Assembly: GCA_039621445.1 (NCBI GenBank)
Contig: CP154956.1
Coordinates: 47,287,291-47,351,290 of the forward strand
Direction: 5' to 3'
Origin: Euglena gracilis
Taxonomy: Eukaryota > Euglenida > Euglenophyceae > Euglenales
DNA length: 64,000 nt
Positions 11,786 through 21,477 of this stretch are shown here, piece by piece. Position 1 is the stretch's first letter; every line of letters starts with the position of its first letter. The notes beneath the pieces are model-generated. The model worked only from the letters and a program-made list of their open reading frames with translations. It was not told where the DNA came from and ran no database searches. The position numbers and the translations under genes are program-made.

Positions 11786-12291
11786 AGATTCTCAATCCTC
11801 TGTGTCTTCAATGTCTCCAAATTGTCCCAGTCCAAAGAAGCAAAAAACTTTGGATGGTTTTGCAAACCACAAGTTCACTCCAACCATTGATGTAGGATGC
11901 GGGGGGGGGCACTTTTTTTGGGAGGTGTTCCCCGGCATCCCCCCCTTCCCCAACCACCCCGTTGGAATTTTTCCCTACATCCATGAAAACATCCGAACAA
12001 GCAAATGCTGAAATGGCTCAAGCGTTTGCGTTGGTTATGAGTGGGCACTCTTACAACCAGGGCTGGAACGCAAAGATTTTACGTTTGAGTTTTCCTTTCA
12101 TTGCAAAAAGGCTGAAAATTCTCCAGCCTTGTTGACAATTCTTTGGATCAACCATGGACTTTGGATTTTGTTCATGCACTTCGTTCTGATTATGTTCCCT
12201 TGTCACCTGCCAAAATACATTCCAGGCTTCAAGACCTAGAGTCAGGTTATCTAATCTAAAGTAGTCGGAATAAAATTTGTTGTTTTCCAGG

Positions 12292-12365
12292 GATGAGAGA
12301 GGTTGTGATTGCTGCCATTTAACGAATGGGGGTTGTCTCCGTTGCTGTTGACGGATGGGAGGTGC
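12292..12365 (+). pseudogene. hAT transposase catalytic-core fragment
   Basis: After a good 3' splice signal (pyrimidine-rich 'tttgttgttttccag' ending at 12290) a short reading continues to 'VVSVAVDGWE', after one stop codon. The Asp-Gly-Trp matches the first catalytic Asp motif of hAT transposases. The rest of the RNase H-like core is not found. Confidence 0.5.
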
Positions 12366-12417
12366 AGGGATTCATTGGAGGCTCAGCATGCCCCCCCCCC
12401 ATGCGGGTCGGACTTTG

Positions 12418-12580
12418 TCCTGAGTCGGAGGGGGGTTGGTACACCGACTTATAGCAAGACCCCCCCTCCCCCGACTTTGTCCTGAGTCGGAGGGGGGACC
12501 CCCCGACTTTGTCCTTCGGGCAAAGTCGGGGGGTCCCCCCTCCGACTCAGGACAAAGTCGGGGGAGGGGGGGTCTTTCCT
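12418..12580. repeat. Palindromic family Q, copy 1
   Basis: Two arms of about 43 bp built from 'gactttgtcctgagtcgg' and a GGGGGGA/CCCCCC block are perfect reverse complements around a short 'tccttcggg' centre (arms near 12468-12510 and 12520-12563). Relatives lie at 23395-23528 and, degenerate, near 33740-33810. Confidence 0.75.
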
Positions 12581-12692
12581 GATTTCGGGCCACAACCCCC
12601 CCCAGGCCAGACAACAATCAATCGTAGTTTGTGTTTTTTTTTATACAAAGTATCCACCTTCATTCATTCATTTCATTGTTGAGCCAGTTGAG

Positions 12693-12878
12693 ATGGATGC
12701 TTCACCCACCGTTTCTTCCCTTGGCCGCCTTTTGGGAGCCATTGCGGCCGCACAGGCGTCCGTTGAACGTGTGTTCAGCTCCGCTGATTTTCAGTCCGAT
12801 GGCCGGACTCGCATTGAGTTCGACAAACTTGCCCGTGAGGTGTACATCCGCTACAATCATATGGCACTAAGTGCTTGA
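12693..12878 (+). pseudogene. hAT transposase C-terminal dimerisation domain
   Basis: The reading contains Ala-rich helix, then 'ASVERVFSSADFQSDGRTRI' and a closing Arg-Tyr-Asn, which is the conserved pattern at the C-terminus of hAT transposases. It ends with TGA at the expected distance after the last helix. The piece is in the right orientation relative to the BED fragment about 0.9 kb upstream. Confidence 0.8.
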
Positions 12879-13292
12879 GTTTGCCTTTGATGTTCATTGT
12901 TTTCCCAACTCCCATCCATTTATTGACCTTTTGTCATCTGACACCCAATGATGAACAATTGTTTGGCGGAACTAACTCCTCGCCGCGCCCTATGGGGCAA
13001 AAAGAGGGCACGGGCAGGGCCTTGGGGCAGTTCCCGAGTGCGCTCAACCGTGAGGTTACTTTTTCATCATCAAAAAAATTTTTCCCGAAATTTTTCCGAA
13101 AATTTTCCGAAAATTTTCCGAAAGAAAAATATTTTTTATATTTTTCCGAAAAAAAAACAATCCTACCCCCTGGCCGGCCGAAGGCCGGCCCTTTGCCGGG
13201 ACCGACCCCCCCATATAAGACCCCCCCCCACATATAAGACCCCCCCTAGGATTTTGGCTCCCGAGGGGGGTCTTATATGGGGCGGGGCATGG

Positions 13293-13546
13293 TAAAAACG
13301 TGTTCATAGCCCGCCAAATGCCTGCCCTGAAATTCGTGGTCATGATCCACACAAGGGGTCAAAAACGCGAAAATGTGAAATTTGGACCCAAAAAACGGCG
13401 CCCTAATGGAAAACGTGCCTGACCACAGATGCCTTAATGGAAAACGTGTCATTGCCACAGATGCCTTGATGGAAAACGTGCCTGACCACGGATGCCCTAA
13501 TGGAAAACATGTCATTGCCACAAATGCCCTCATTGAAAACGTTTGC
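13293..13546 (+). mobile_element. Array-bearing short element K, copy 2, left part
   Basis: The full left terminus (13293-13346) is the reverse complement of the right terminus of copy 1. It is followed by the same 'aaggggtcaaaaacgcgaaa' block and about five 31-32-bp units. The array stops abruptly near 13546 and appears to resume at 21478-21690, as if about 7.9 kb had been inserted into it. Confidence 0.7.
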
Positions 13547-13719
13547 TCATCGTGTGCATCCAAGTGCTCATCGGTCAATTCACACTTCTGTTGCCTCCTT
13601 TCCTTCTCCTTTTCCCTCTTCCTCTTCAAAGTTTCTGCCGAGCGAGCAGTGTTCTGCATTGGAAAAAATCTGCGAAACAGGGCGCAAATCGGGACGCGGG
13701 GGGATGCGGGGGGGGGGGG

Positions 13720-14152
13720 GACTTTGGTTACACCTTGTCCATAAGTCCTCAAGATATCAAACAGTTTGTCCTGTAGGGCGTTGTGTCTTTCAGAGTAGTT
13801 GTTGCGCAGACAACGGAGCAGGTGGTCTCCCCATTCATCCACTGCTGCATCACATCCCGGGCACTTGGGGGAATCTTTGGCATCCAACAAGGGCACTCCA
13901 AGCCACCACTTCAATGAGAGGATATATTCCTCTGATGATGGGTTTGTGTGAAGTGAGGCTAGGGGTTTTGCTCTCATCCAAGCTGACCCCAATCCGTTCT
14001 GTGTCTCCGACAGTCTGGCTTGATCCCGCGGTGAGCTGGCGGAGTAGAGCTTGTCAAGGGAGGCCCGATGAAGATGGGTTGTCCACCAGTGTTGTGATTG
14101 CTGATCATTATCCGCCAATCTGATGTCGTCAGGGTTGTCGAGCCATCGTTGC
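13720..14152 (-). pseudogene. Retrotransposon polyprotein, C-terminal zinc-binding block
   Basis: The reading includes a Trp-Trp-rich helical segment and a 'CPGCDAAVDEWGDHLLRC' motif (Cys-x2-Cys ... His-x3-Cys), the zinc-binding tail typical of this group of non-LTR polyproteins, probably a nucleic-acid contact. Frame is continuous with the ORF that starts at 14202 but upstream residues there come from element L. Confidence 0.75.
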
Positions 14153-14396
14153 AAGGGGGGGTCGGCACACCCCTCCCCCCCCCTCACCGACCCCCTCGCC
14201 ACGCCATTTTACCCCCCCCTCCCTCCCCTTTTCAGACCCCCTCGGCACGCCATGTCAGCCGCGCCAAAGAAAATTTTCTTGGAAAACCCCCGCGCACCCC
14301 TCCCCCCCCCCCATCCGGGACCCCCTCGCCACGCCAAAACCCCCCCCTCCCCCCCCCCCTAGCCGGACGGCTCGCCACGGCGTGCCGACCCCCCAC
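14153..14396 (+). mobile_element. Family L short element, copy 2, inside retrotransposon
   Basis: C-rich units 'gaccccctcgccacgcca' are flanked by inverted ends ('gggggggtcggcacacc' and 'ggcgtgccgacccccc'). It separates two adjacent blocks of reverse-transcriptase sequence and is oriented opposite to the copy at 9285-9515. Confidence 0.7.
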
Positions 14397-14399
14397 ATT

Positions 14400-14832
14400 G
14401 GGCCCGGTGAATGTCTGCAGTGTGCGCACGGCATTTTGAACGGATGCATGATTGACTTTGGCTGCGTAGAGGGGTAGCTGTATCACGGTGCTGCCTTTGG
14501 CATAGAATTTGGCGAGGGCTGCAAGTCGTGCTGGTCTTTGGTGCCGCATCCCCCGAGGTGCAAAGGAGTGCAAACTTGCCGTCTCTGGTGGGTTGTGAGG
14601 GCCACTCCAAGGATGTCCTCAAAGCCTTTGATGATCGTCTCCGAGCATTGTTTGATACTTAGGGACAGAGGTTGTGAATCCGTCCCTCGGAGGAGGTGTG
14701 TGATTCTGCAGCCATCAGCAGAGTTACGCAGCAAATGATGTGCAATCTGGCTGTCCCCCAAACTGGTGATTTTGTCGATGAGACTTTCTAGGTCCTCTTG
14801 TGCTGCCGCCCAGGAGTTGTCCAAGAAGGTTG
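14400..14832 (-). pseudogene. Retrotransposon polyprotein, thumb/connector block
   Basis: After the TIR element the polyprotein resumes with 'TFLDNSWAAAQEDLESLI', a helix with 'SQIAHHLLRNSADGCRITHL', and 'VCTPLHLGGCGTKD', all typical of the region C-terminal to the catalytic palm in this clade. A frame change occurs near 14560, after which the reading continues to about 14400. Confidence 0.75.
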
Positions 14833-14834
14833 TT

Positions 14835-15995
14835 GTAACCGTGTTTAGAGGCCCGGCGCCTGCCCTGTATTTCGTGGCTATGAACACGCAAAACAGGGCA
14901 TATTTTCTTAACCCGGCAATATGCCCTGTTTTTCGTGGTAAGGTGAGCACGAAAAACAGGGCATATTGCCGTGTTCAGGTTTTTCTCCCAAAATTTAAGA
15001 CCTTTCAAACAAAGAACAGAATTATTTGAATCACTTTGAATTGCTTCGAACCCGAGTGGAGAGCAGACAGATGATGGAATGGCACGGATGCCAGGAAGTT
15101 CTGCAGGTTGCAGAATTTCCTCAGGGGGGTGCGCAGCCTCACCAATGGCTTTTTTGGTTGCCTCACGGGTCAGAGCAGCCGCCATCAATTTTTGCAGCCG
15201 TGGGAGTTGCGTTTCAGAGGATGGCTGAGATGACGCATGGATGCGGGCAACTGCGTTCAGGTATCCCCTGAACGTCGATGCTTTCAATTGTCAGAATTTG
15301 AATTGCTGGCCACACTGTGCCCGGCGTTGGTCCTCACATTGTTTGATGACCGCTTGCCCATCAAACAACAGTGCAGGATCAAGCTCCCAAGCTGCCCAAG
15401 CACAAAGGAAAGCATCTAGTTCGTCATAGACAATGCAAAGCGCATTGCAGACGTCCTCGAATTCAAGGAGGTGTGCCAATGCGGATTGCTCTGTCCCTTC
15501 TGAACCGGATGCTTTCTTTTTGGTAGCCTCCGCCAGAAGGTTACCATGCAAGGGGTCAACATCAGGGTTCTTTCTTTTATCCCAACCCTGCTTAATTGTG
15601 GCCAAAAATTCAGGAACTTTTTGGGGGTTGTGGCAACATTCGGTCCATGGTGTTGGCAGCTTTCTTTGCCATTTTTCAAAAACAGACCGAGGAAGAGCGC
15701 AATGAGTACAAATAAATGAAGCAAATGGCACAAGAACATTTTCCAGGACGCCCTGGCCATGGTTTGGGGCATTGGGACATCATTTTCATTCACTGGTTCC
15801 TTACCACGAAAAACAGGGCATATTTTCTTAACCCGGCAATATGCCTTTTTCGTGGTAAGGTGAACACGAAAAACAGGGCATATTGCCGTGTTCAGGAATT
15901 TTCCAGGAAAATCAACAAAAAAGTGCCCGAAACCATGGCGTGAAGCATACCCACGAAATACAGGGCAGGCGCCGGGCCTCTCTAAACACGGTTAC
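14835..15995 (-). mobile_element. TIR element carrying a tyrosine-recombinase-like remnant
   Basis: The terminal inverted repeats are 14835-14882 and 15946-15995: 48 and 50 bp, matching except for a 2-bp indel and one base. Inside both ends are near-identical direct-repeat modules (about 14885-14985 and 15806-15895) built from copies of a 'GCCCTGTTTTTCGTGG' motif in both orientations. The element interrupts reverse-transcriptase coding sequence, so it arrived as a unit. No unambiguous target duplication was found because a foldback (15998-16104) abuts the right end. The terminus is clearly related to that of family K. Confidence 0.75.
15050..15731 (-). pseudogene. Tyrosine-recombinase-like protein, core-binding part
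   Basis: One frame runs from 15731 to about 15050 with a single internal TGA (near 15292). The first part has a conserved 'DPLHGNLL' motif, a 'LEFEDVC' helix, 'AFLCAWAAWELDPALLFD', then after the stop 'STFRGYLNAVARIHA' and a Lys-rich helix ending 'AAHPPEEI'. The last part resembles the helical core-binding (SAM-like) domain that precedes the catalytic domain of tyrosine recombinases. The catalytic Arg/His-x2-Arg/Tyr domain is absent, so this is a truncated relic or a non-autonomous copy. Two homologues occur at 20431-20742 and 27983-28336. Assignment to tyrosine recombinases is by pattern only. Confidence 0.5.
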
Positions 15996-15997
15996 AA

Positions 15998-16104
15998 AAA
16001 AATTGTGGGCATAACCCGTATTCAGGCCGTATAACGGGTCAAGGGCGCCTTCGGCGCCCTTGACCCGTTATACGGCCTGAATACGGGTTATGCCCACAAT
16101 TTTT
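15998..16104. repeat. Perfect foldback, 52-bp arms and 3-nt loop
   Basis: Arms 15998-16049 and 16053-16104 are exact reverse complements around the loop TTC. The tip is GGCGCC-TTC-GGCGCC and the base is an A/T stretch. It lies between the TIR element and reverse-transcriptase sequence. Confidence 0.9.
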
Positions 16105-16105
16105 A

Positions 16106-16330
16106 TATAGTGTTCGGGAAACCCACCGGAATCCCCAACACTTTGATGCCTTCCCCCGGCTGCCAGGGTTTGTGTGTCATGTTATGTTTGGCTGCAATGT
16201 CTGCTCCACAGGGCCCCCATGTGATGCATTTTTGTGGGTTGAGATGTAGCCCCACTGTCGGTCCAATGTCTTTCAGAAGCTGCACTGCGGCGTGAATGCT
16301 TTCGGGTTGGCCGATGAGCACCCCGTCGTC
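16106..16330 (-). pseudogene. Reverse transcriptase, catalytic palm fragment
   Basis: The catalytic Asp-Asp pair is encoded at 16325-16330, preceded by Trp-Tyr at 16334-16339, but the codon between Tyr and Asp-Asp is TGA. The reading continues 'GVLIGQPESIHAAVQLLKDI' and 'VGLHLNPQKC', the usual sequence after the palm motif, and stops at the insertion at 16104. Confidence 0.75.
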
Positions 16331-16492
16331 TCAGTACCAACCACTCCATAAGAGTCATGTGTCGGTCCGGATTTTTTCCGCCAGCTCCTGTAGGACCAAT
16401 GAGAAGCCGATTGGACCCATGGGGCATCCCTGGTGTGTGCCCTGCTGCGAGGCGAGGAGTTTATCTCCGCAGAATAAGGGGGCTGGTTGTGC

Positions 16493-16825
16493 TTATGCTG
16501 TGCAAAGATAATTCCAGCACGAAGGTGTTCTTTCAGCGGCCATTTTTAGCATTTGGGTTCTGTGTGCATTGTTGAAGGCGTTGCGGAAGTCCACCTGCAA
16601 GAGCGCCCAATTGGAGGATGCTTGAAGTGCTTGTACAATGTGTTGTACGCCTTGTGCGATGAACTCTGTTGCATTTGGTACCCCCAGTCCCAATTGTGTT
16701 GGTAGGAATGATTCCAATTCATTGCGTACTTGCGGGTGCTTCGGGATTGTTTTTCCGGCGACTCTTCTCAGTGTTTCCCCGACGGCAATTGGTCGTGTCC
16801 CTCCTCCTTCTTTGGTGAGTGCTGT
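16493..16825 (-). pseudogene. Reverse transcriptase, fingers and first catalytic Asp
   Basis: Across one or two frames the reading gives 'RPIAVGETLRRVAGK', 'QLGLGVPNATEFIAQGVQH' and 'ALLQVDFRNAFN'. These correspond to the conserved fingers motifs and the first catalytic Asp (in VDFRNAFN) of non-LTR reverse transcriptases. It joins directly to the block at 16825-17142. Confidence 0.8.
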
Positions 16826-17142
16826 CAGTGAGGCTGAACACCAAATGGGAGAAACGGTTGCGGGATGTCACCTTTGTCCCACTTGATGCAGAAGTCCGTT
16901 AGGGCTTGCTGCAGGAGAGCCCCATTGCCCGGGCGGCGAAGGCAGTCTTGGAGGTGGCTGATGCGGAGACCAGAGGGTCCTGGCGCGCTGGTGCGGTTGA
17001 ATTTGAGGACACTTTCTTTCACCATGCTTGACCAAACTGCTGCGTCATGTGATTTGTTCAGGGTTTCAGGTGGTGGGCGCGTGACAATTGGGGGGTCTGC
17101 TTTTGGGTGTAAGTTGCAATTTCTGAAGTACCCGTGGGCCAC
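16825..17142 (-). pseudogene. Retrotransposon polyprotein, N-terminal to fingers
   Basis: Contains 'TSAPGPSGLRISHLQDCL', the Ala-Pro-Gly-Pro-Ser-Gly-Leu-Arg motif at the start of the reverse-transcriptase domain in this clade, followed by helical sequence with a Gly-Asp-Ile-Pro. The upstream boundary near 17142 is an alternative start in non-homologous sequence. Confidence 0.8.
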
Positions 17143-17812
17143 ACGTGGCCAATTTTTGTCAACCTGGGGTCCACCCCCCCCCCTCTGTCTAACGATTGTC
17201 GAAGACGAACACTGGCTATTTCAACGTCCGCTCCCCCCCTCCGGTCAGAGACGAACATTTGTGGTCGTTGGGCATGGGGGCTGACGTATTCCGTTTGATT
17301 CAATTTAAGACCGCACGCATTTCTTGCGGTTTTGCAATGATCCAAGGACGCCAGAATCCGGAAAGCAATTTCTTCAACAAATCTTTAGTGAACCTAAAAA
17401 AAATACTCGCAATGTTCTTCAACCTTGGAAAATGTGTTTTTTTATACATCCGGGCAGGACACAGGCTGACAGCGGCCTGTAAGGATAAATTAGCGGGAAC
17501 AGATGTTGAGTACATACAGTCTCAGGGGTGGTGAGAATTAAAAGACCACAAAAAAATGCGGCCGAAAATTCAAAATAGCTTCAAAAATAAATTTGACTTC
17601 TGGCATCTTTGGATCTTTGTGTGTTGAAAATATTTCTGTTGTAATAAAACAGCATCAGCCCTGGTGAGGACCGATGACTCGGTCATGGGTGGTTGACGAT
17701 GGCGCTCTGTTCAGACTCTTGAGCACTTGCCGTTGGTTTGGTTTATCATTTCTGATTTGTGTTTCACCTCAAATTGTTTTTGATTCCGGATTTCTTATGA
17801 CAACTCACAGCA

Positions 17813-17995
17813 TACCCCCCCCCTTTATTGTCCCACCGACCTGCCCCCGGGAGGCCCGACCGGACAATAAAGGGGGGGGGGACAATAAAGGGGTACCAAA
17901 GGAATTTCATTGGCCGGGCCAAAAAAAACCCCCCGTCGGCCGGGGCCCAGGGACAATAAAGGGGGGGGGGACAATAAAGGGGGGGGGGGGGGTGG
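17813..17995 (+). repeat. Family H repeat, copy 2
   Basis: Palindromic arrangement of 'ggacaataaaggggg' and its complement around 'accaaaggaatttcattggc'. It is inserted in the region between polyprotein blocks. Confidence 0.7.
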
Positions 17996-18229
17996 TAACC
18001 CCCCCCCCCCCCGGGGGGATTTGAGTCCATGCCACCCGGCCAATTTTCGCCTTTCTGCGGCAGTGCCACCCTGAAAGAGAATCCAGCTGCAGTTTGAAAA
18101 AAAAATCTAGACTAGACTCGACTAGTCTCGGCTCCCCCAGTTGGGTAGGTTTGAGAGTCCCGGGTTGGGGGGATATGGTGGAAACTGAAACATAGCTAAA
18201 AAGTCGATTTTGTCAGTCCTGCCAACCAA

Positions 18230-18560
18230 TACCTTTCTTCAATCCAGCAATGGGTTTGCCGACGCCCCAGGAGGTCGCTTCAGGTATCCTGGCGCACATC
18301 TTGCGTCCCTTTGCTCTGTAGGACCTGGATGGCTTTTCGCGCCGCCCCTTCTCCTACGAGACGCCGGATGCTGGTCAAGAGATTTCGGTTTTTGGCACAA
18401 GAGGGGTCCTCCCGGATCTTTTTTTTGGGAGCGGGTCTCTGTTCCTGTTTGTTGTGCGCTGCTGAATTCCTCCAGCAAGCTACTTGTCAGTTCTGCCCAT
18501 CCTCCTTGTCTGAGGAGGTGGAGGCGTTGGAGAATTGTGCCCAGGCTGCTGTTTTGTTGG
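18230..18560 (-). pseudogene. Retrotransposon polyprotein, upstream helical block
   Basis: Readings across two frames give 'RLHLLRQGGWAELTSSLLEE' and 'RRLVGEGAARKAIQVLQSKG'. The latter matches the Gly-Ala-x-x-Lys-Ala motif that precedes the reverse-transcriptase domain in this clade. An in-frame TGA follows shortly after. Confidence 0.65.
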
Positions 18561-18964
18561 GGTGGGTATTGCCCCAGGTCAACCATGATTTCCAGCCCTG
18601 GGGGGGGGGGGCACCACCGGCGCTTGCCTTGGTAGGAATCCAAGCTACCACATTTGCCTCCAGCCACACTGCAAGCCACTCTCACTCGAAAGGACAAGAT
18701 CGGCGGCCTGGTGGTGCAACTTCCGGCCCCCTGCCCGGTGCGCAGCTTCCTCATCACCTGTTTAGCTGCAATTGTTCCCCCCTCTCTGCAAAGCAAAAAC
18801 GTTTCAAATCTCCTTCAAATCCCACTTGCACATCTCCCTTTATGAGGGGAGAAGATTAGTAAGAGTAATAAACGCGTGAAGAAGCCCACCTCTGCCAGGA
18901 TTGAACCGCTGCCATTGGCAATGGCTTCCCCCTCCCAGCTCCCCGCTCCCTTCATGTGATGTGT

Positions 18965-19440
18965 TCACGCCAGGCGGGCGAGGAAAGAGGCGCACTGCCA
19001 CCACGGCTGGTACCCTCCGGCGACAGACGCTTCCGGAGAAGGTGGTGACCGATGAGCGCTTCTGCGGGGCCCTCCTGTACTACGACCCCGGGACGCGGGT
19101 GGATTTGCCGCCCGACCAGGGCTGACCCCCACCCCCCTCCGCCTCCCCATGCAAGACACCAGGAAGTCGTCCACCACTCGGGTTGGCCGCACACAAATTA
19201 CAGTCGTTCGACAGTTTCGGGTCGCCGGGGGCCGGGGGGCACGCCGGGTGCGCACCCAACACCTCCGGGCTTCAGGGGGTTCTGTACCCGCCTCCTTTGC
19301 CGCCCTGGGCTGGCTGTGTGCCTCCGGGGCCGGGGCGGAGGAGGCGCTGGAGCAGCCCGCCCTTTATGGTGGGGACGGGGTCCGTCCGCCTTGTGGGGGC
19401 CGCACCGCGTCGCTTTCTGTCAATGTCGCGCGGCCGTGGG
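18965..19440 (+). CDS. Two candidate exons of an unknown GC-rich gene
   Basis: An open segment from about 18975 (after 'cacgccag') reads '...LPEKVVTDERFCGALLYYDP' and can end at the donor before 'gtggat' (19099/19100). A second open segment starts after the acceptor 'gttcgacag' (19212) and runs in matching phase to about 19445, Gly/Ala/Arg-rich. Codon use is GC-rich, unlike the surrounding repeats and like the exons at 51-59 kb. No domain recognised. A readable minus-strand frame also exists, so strand and gene status remain uncertain. Confidence 0.3.
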
Positions 19441-20044
19441 CGGGGAAGCCCCCCCTCCTGGGAAACTGACATGATAGGCCCCTCCCTGTCTGGGAAACTG
19501 TCTGAGAATGTGTCAGGATCCTGCCTGGGAAACTGCCAGGGTCCCAATACTCGCCAACCTGATTTAAGCGTCTTTTCTGCAACCAGCAGACAGCCAGGTC
19601 CGACCGACTTCCCTCCCTGCATTTGTGTGTTGTATTGTGCAGCAAACCTTCCCCAAATCATTCCCACAACATCCCAAATTGATGAGGCAGCCGTCGGAAG
19701 GCTCCCAAAAACGCAGGCCAGCTGTATGTGCGCCGTATGACCTGCTCTGGAGTACCCAAACGTTCAAACCCAAACATTCTTTGCACTACCCCTCACAGTC
19801 CTAGGCACCACAGCACATCCTGATTTCACAGGTTTGACCACTTCCAAGGACATTCAAAAACAGTGTTCTTTTGTGCAATTGCGCAAAGGAATGAGCCAAC
19901 TACGTGTTAAGTGCGAGATCGGCTGCCAAATTTCCCCAAAAAATCCGAGAAAGCAGAAACTCGCTACCTTTAATGCCAAAACTGAGAATTTTTTCGCTAT
20001 CTCTACAAAAGTCCAGAAGGAAGCGGAATTCCCCCCCCCGCTTT

Positions 20045-20430
20045 CAAGAATGTATCTTGAGAACTTCCCCTTGAGTTTGACAGCTCTCAGGGTTAATTTC
20101 GGCAAGGCTAGAACCCCGAACAGGGACTCCTCCGTTGGTTGTGCCGTGTATCTTTGTAGTGCCCACGAGAAGACTGTGGTGAAGGCTTGTTGGGTTGATA
20201 TTGGGAGGTGTCGGATGGTTGAAGCCGGCGTTTGAAGCACTTCCAAGATGGGGAAAGGGACCCTCATGTTGCATGCGAAGGGTAGGTCGGGTAAGCGTCG
20301 CAGGTTGGAGGCATTGCCTGCCGGGTTTGTGATTGTTGCAGCATCTGCGCTCCCCAATGGTGGTCCTGTCGGGTGTGCCAAATCGGTGAATGTGGCGGTG
20401 ATTTGATCATCTGTGCGCTGTTGTGGTTCA
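20045..20430 (-). pseudogene. Retrotransposon polyprotein, N-terminal block
   Basis: Contains 'VFSWALQRYTAQPTEESLFG' followed by 'VLALPKLTLRAVKLKGK'. The Ala-Leu-Pro-Lys-x-x-Leu-Arg motif is characteristic of the N-terminal region of the same polyprotein clade. Homology is lost near 20045 and upstream of 20430, where the recombinase-like copy on the other strand begins. Confidence 0.65.
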
Positions 20431-20742
20431 CCTAGGACGGAACTGTTCCTGGCTGCTCTCGCGGTACACCAGCAAGATGCCAAGAAGCCGAAGGTTGACC
20501 CCCTTCATGGCACCTTGCTGGTACAGGGCAACGCGAAGAAGAAGTCCGGCTCCGTAGGTGCAGAGCTTGCTGCTGTTGCCAACTGTTTGGAGTTCGCCAA
20601 ACTGTGTCAACATCGGCAAGCCTCTTATCCTGAGCTGCATGCTTTCTTTGTTGCCTGGACGGGATGGGAGCTGGAACCCAGCCTGTTGTTCGATGAAGCG
20701 AGCGTCATTGAACACAACGTGAGCAGCAGTTGGGTCAACTGA
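20431..20742 (+). pseudogene. Tyrosine-recombinase-like protein, second copy
   Basis: The reading has 'LFLAALAVHQQ', 'VDPLHGTLL', 'KKKSGSVGAE', 'LEFAKLC', 'ELHAFFVAWTGWELEPSLLF' and 'VIEH', aligning block for block with the protein at 15050-15731. It stops at TGA (20740-20742), and the same frame stays open behind that stop into the PHD-finger ORF. The N-terminus is truncated at the junction with retrotransposon sequence. Confidence 0.55.
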
Positions 20743-21324
20743 CGAGGAGTTCTTTGCACCGCAAGTTCCCGATACAGTGCCATTTTCCAGGTCTTTACAA
20801 AAAAAACACCTGAAATTTCATATGGTCACCACTTCCACAGTGACCACATCATTGCCATCAACTGTGACGAGGACTACGTGGACCTCACCCAGTCCGTCAC
20901 GCTGAAAACCGAGGAGTACGACGACGGTGCAGCTACGGCGCGGAACGTTGCGCAGTGGTCAACTTGGGCAAATTTTTGCCCCCCGCCAAGTGAGGAACAG
21001 TCGGTAGAAAATCAGAGCCTGACTGATGACCGACCGTCTGTGTTTCCCACCGCCGAGCAACGTTCCGCTCCTGCGGTCAGCAGCTCAGTAGCGCCTCCCT
21101 CCCCTGACCAACCCCCTTGTGCCTCGTGCTGTGTCCCGACTGCCAAAAAAAAACAGGAGAAATATGGTTTTTGTGGTGTTGCCATTCCCAAAAATCCAAA
21201 TTGTGTGGAGCTGAACAAAGTTGTGTGTGAAGCCTGCGGTTTGGCATATCATTTTCATTGCCAAGATTTGCGGCGGCCATTAAAGTATGGCTCTTTTTTG
21301 TGTAAAGCGTGTCGTGTTCCGTGA
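20743..21324 (+). CDS. PHD-finger protein, possibly element-borne
   Basis: The frame is open from the codon after TGA 20740-20742 to TGA at 21322-21324. Residues encoded from about 21115 show a C4HC3 pattern: CASC, then CEAC, then His-x2-Cys ('YHFHC'), then CKAC 14 residues later, with an insertion of about 30 residues between the first two Cys pairs and extra Cys in it. PHD fingers read histone tails. The upstream 100 residues are acidic and Ser/Pro-rich. No ATG lies near 20878 (a GTG is there). It could be the C-terminal part of the recombinase-like protein after a stop, an exon, or a captured host fragment. Confidence 0.55.
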   Translation, partial: RGVLCTASSRYSAIFQVFTKKTPEISYGHHFHSDHIIAINCDEDYVDLTQSVTLKTEEYDDGAATARNVAQWSTWANFCPPPSEEQSVENQSLTDDRPSVFPTAEQRSAPAVSSSVAPPSPDQPPCASCCVPTAKKKQEKYGFCGVAIPKNPNCVELNKVVCEACGLAYHFHCQDLRRPLKYGSFLCKACRVP

Positions 21325-21477
21325 TGTCCGCCACTCCGTGTCGGACTACTCCAAGGCAACGTCTAGCCTTCTGTTGTGTTGTAGAGTGCCCCCGACCCGC
21401 CTCACTCGTTGAGGACCACCTCGGCCTCTCAACCACTCTCCAATTTTCCATGATAGTGATTTTTGCTTCTTGCTCTG

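Larger units (their letters stand above)
11320..13293 (+). mobile_element. Decayed hAT-type DNA transposon
   Basis: Inverted ends 'accatgccccccc' with 'atataagacccc' repeats lie at 11331-11363 and, reversed, at 13265-13293. A second inner inverted module ('taggattgt' next to 'ttttccgaaaaatat') occurs at 11386-11480 and 13075-13160. The interior holds three recognisable pieces of a hAT transposase in order: a BED-like finger, the first catalytic Asp motif, and the C-terminal dimerisation domain. A palindromic insert (12418-12580) and missing sequence between the catalytic and C-terminal parts make it non-functional. It lies between two inward-facing K termini. Confidence 0.7.
13720..20430 (-). 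mobile_element. Non-LTR retrotransposon, fragmented by later insertions
   Basis: Seven minus-strand blocks of one reverse-transcriptase polyprotein lie in the expected N-to-C order from 20430 down to 13720. Blocks are 20430-20045, 18560-18230, 17142-16825, 16825-16493, 16330-16106, 14832-14400 and 14152-13720. Interruptions include the TIR element at 14835-15995 with the foldback next to it, and family L at 14153-14396. In-frame stops and frame changes occur within blocks, so the element is dead. The upstream half may also have taken up unrelated GC-rich DNA (18965-19440). Confidence 0.75.
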
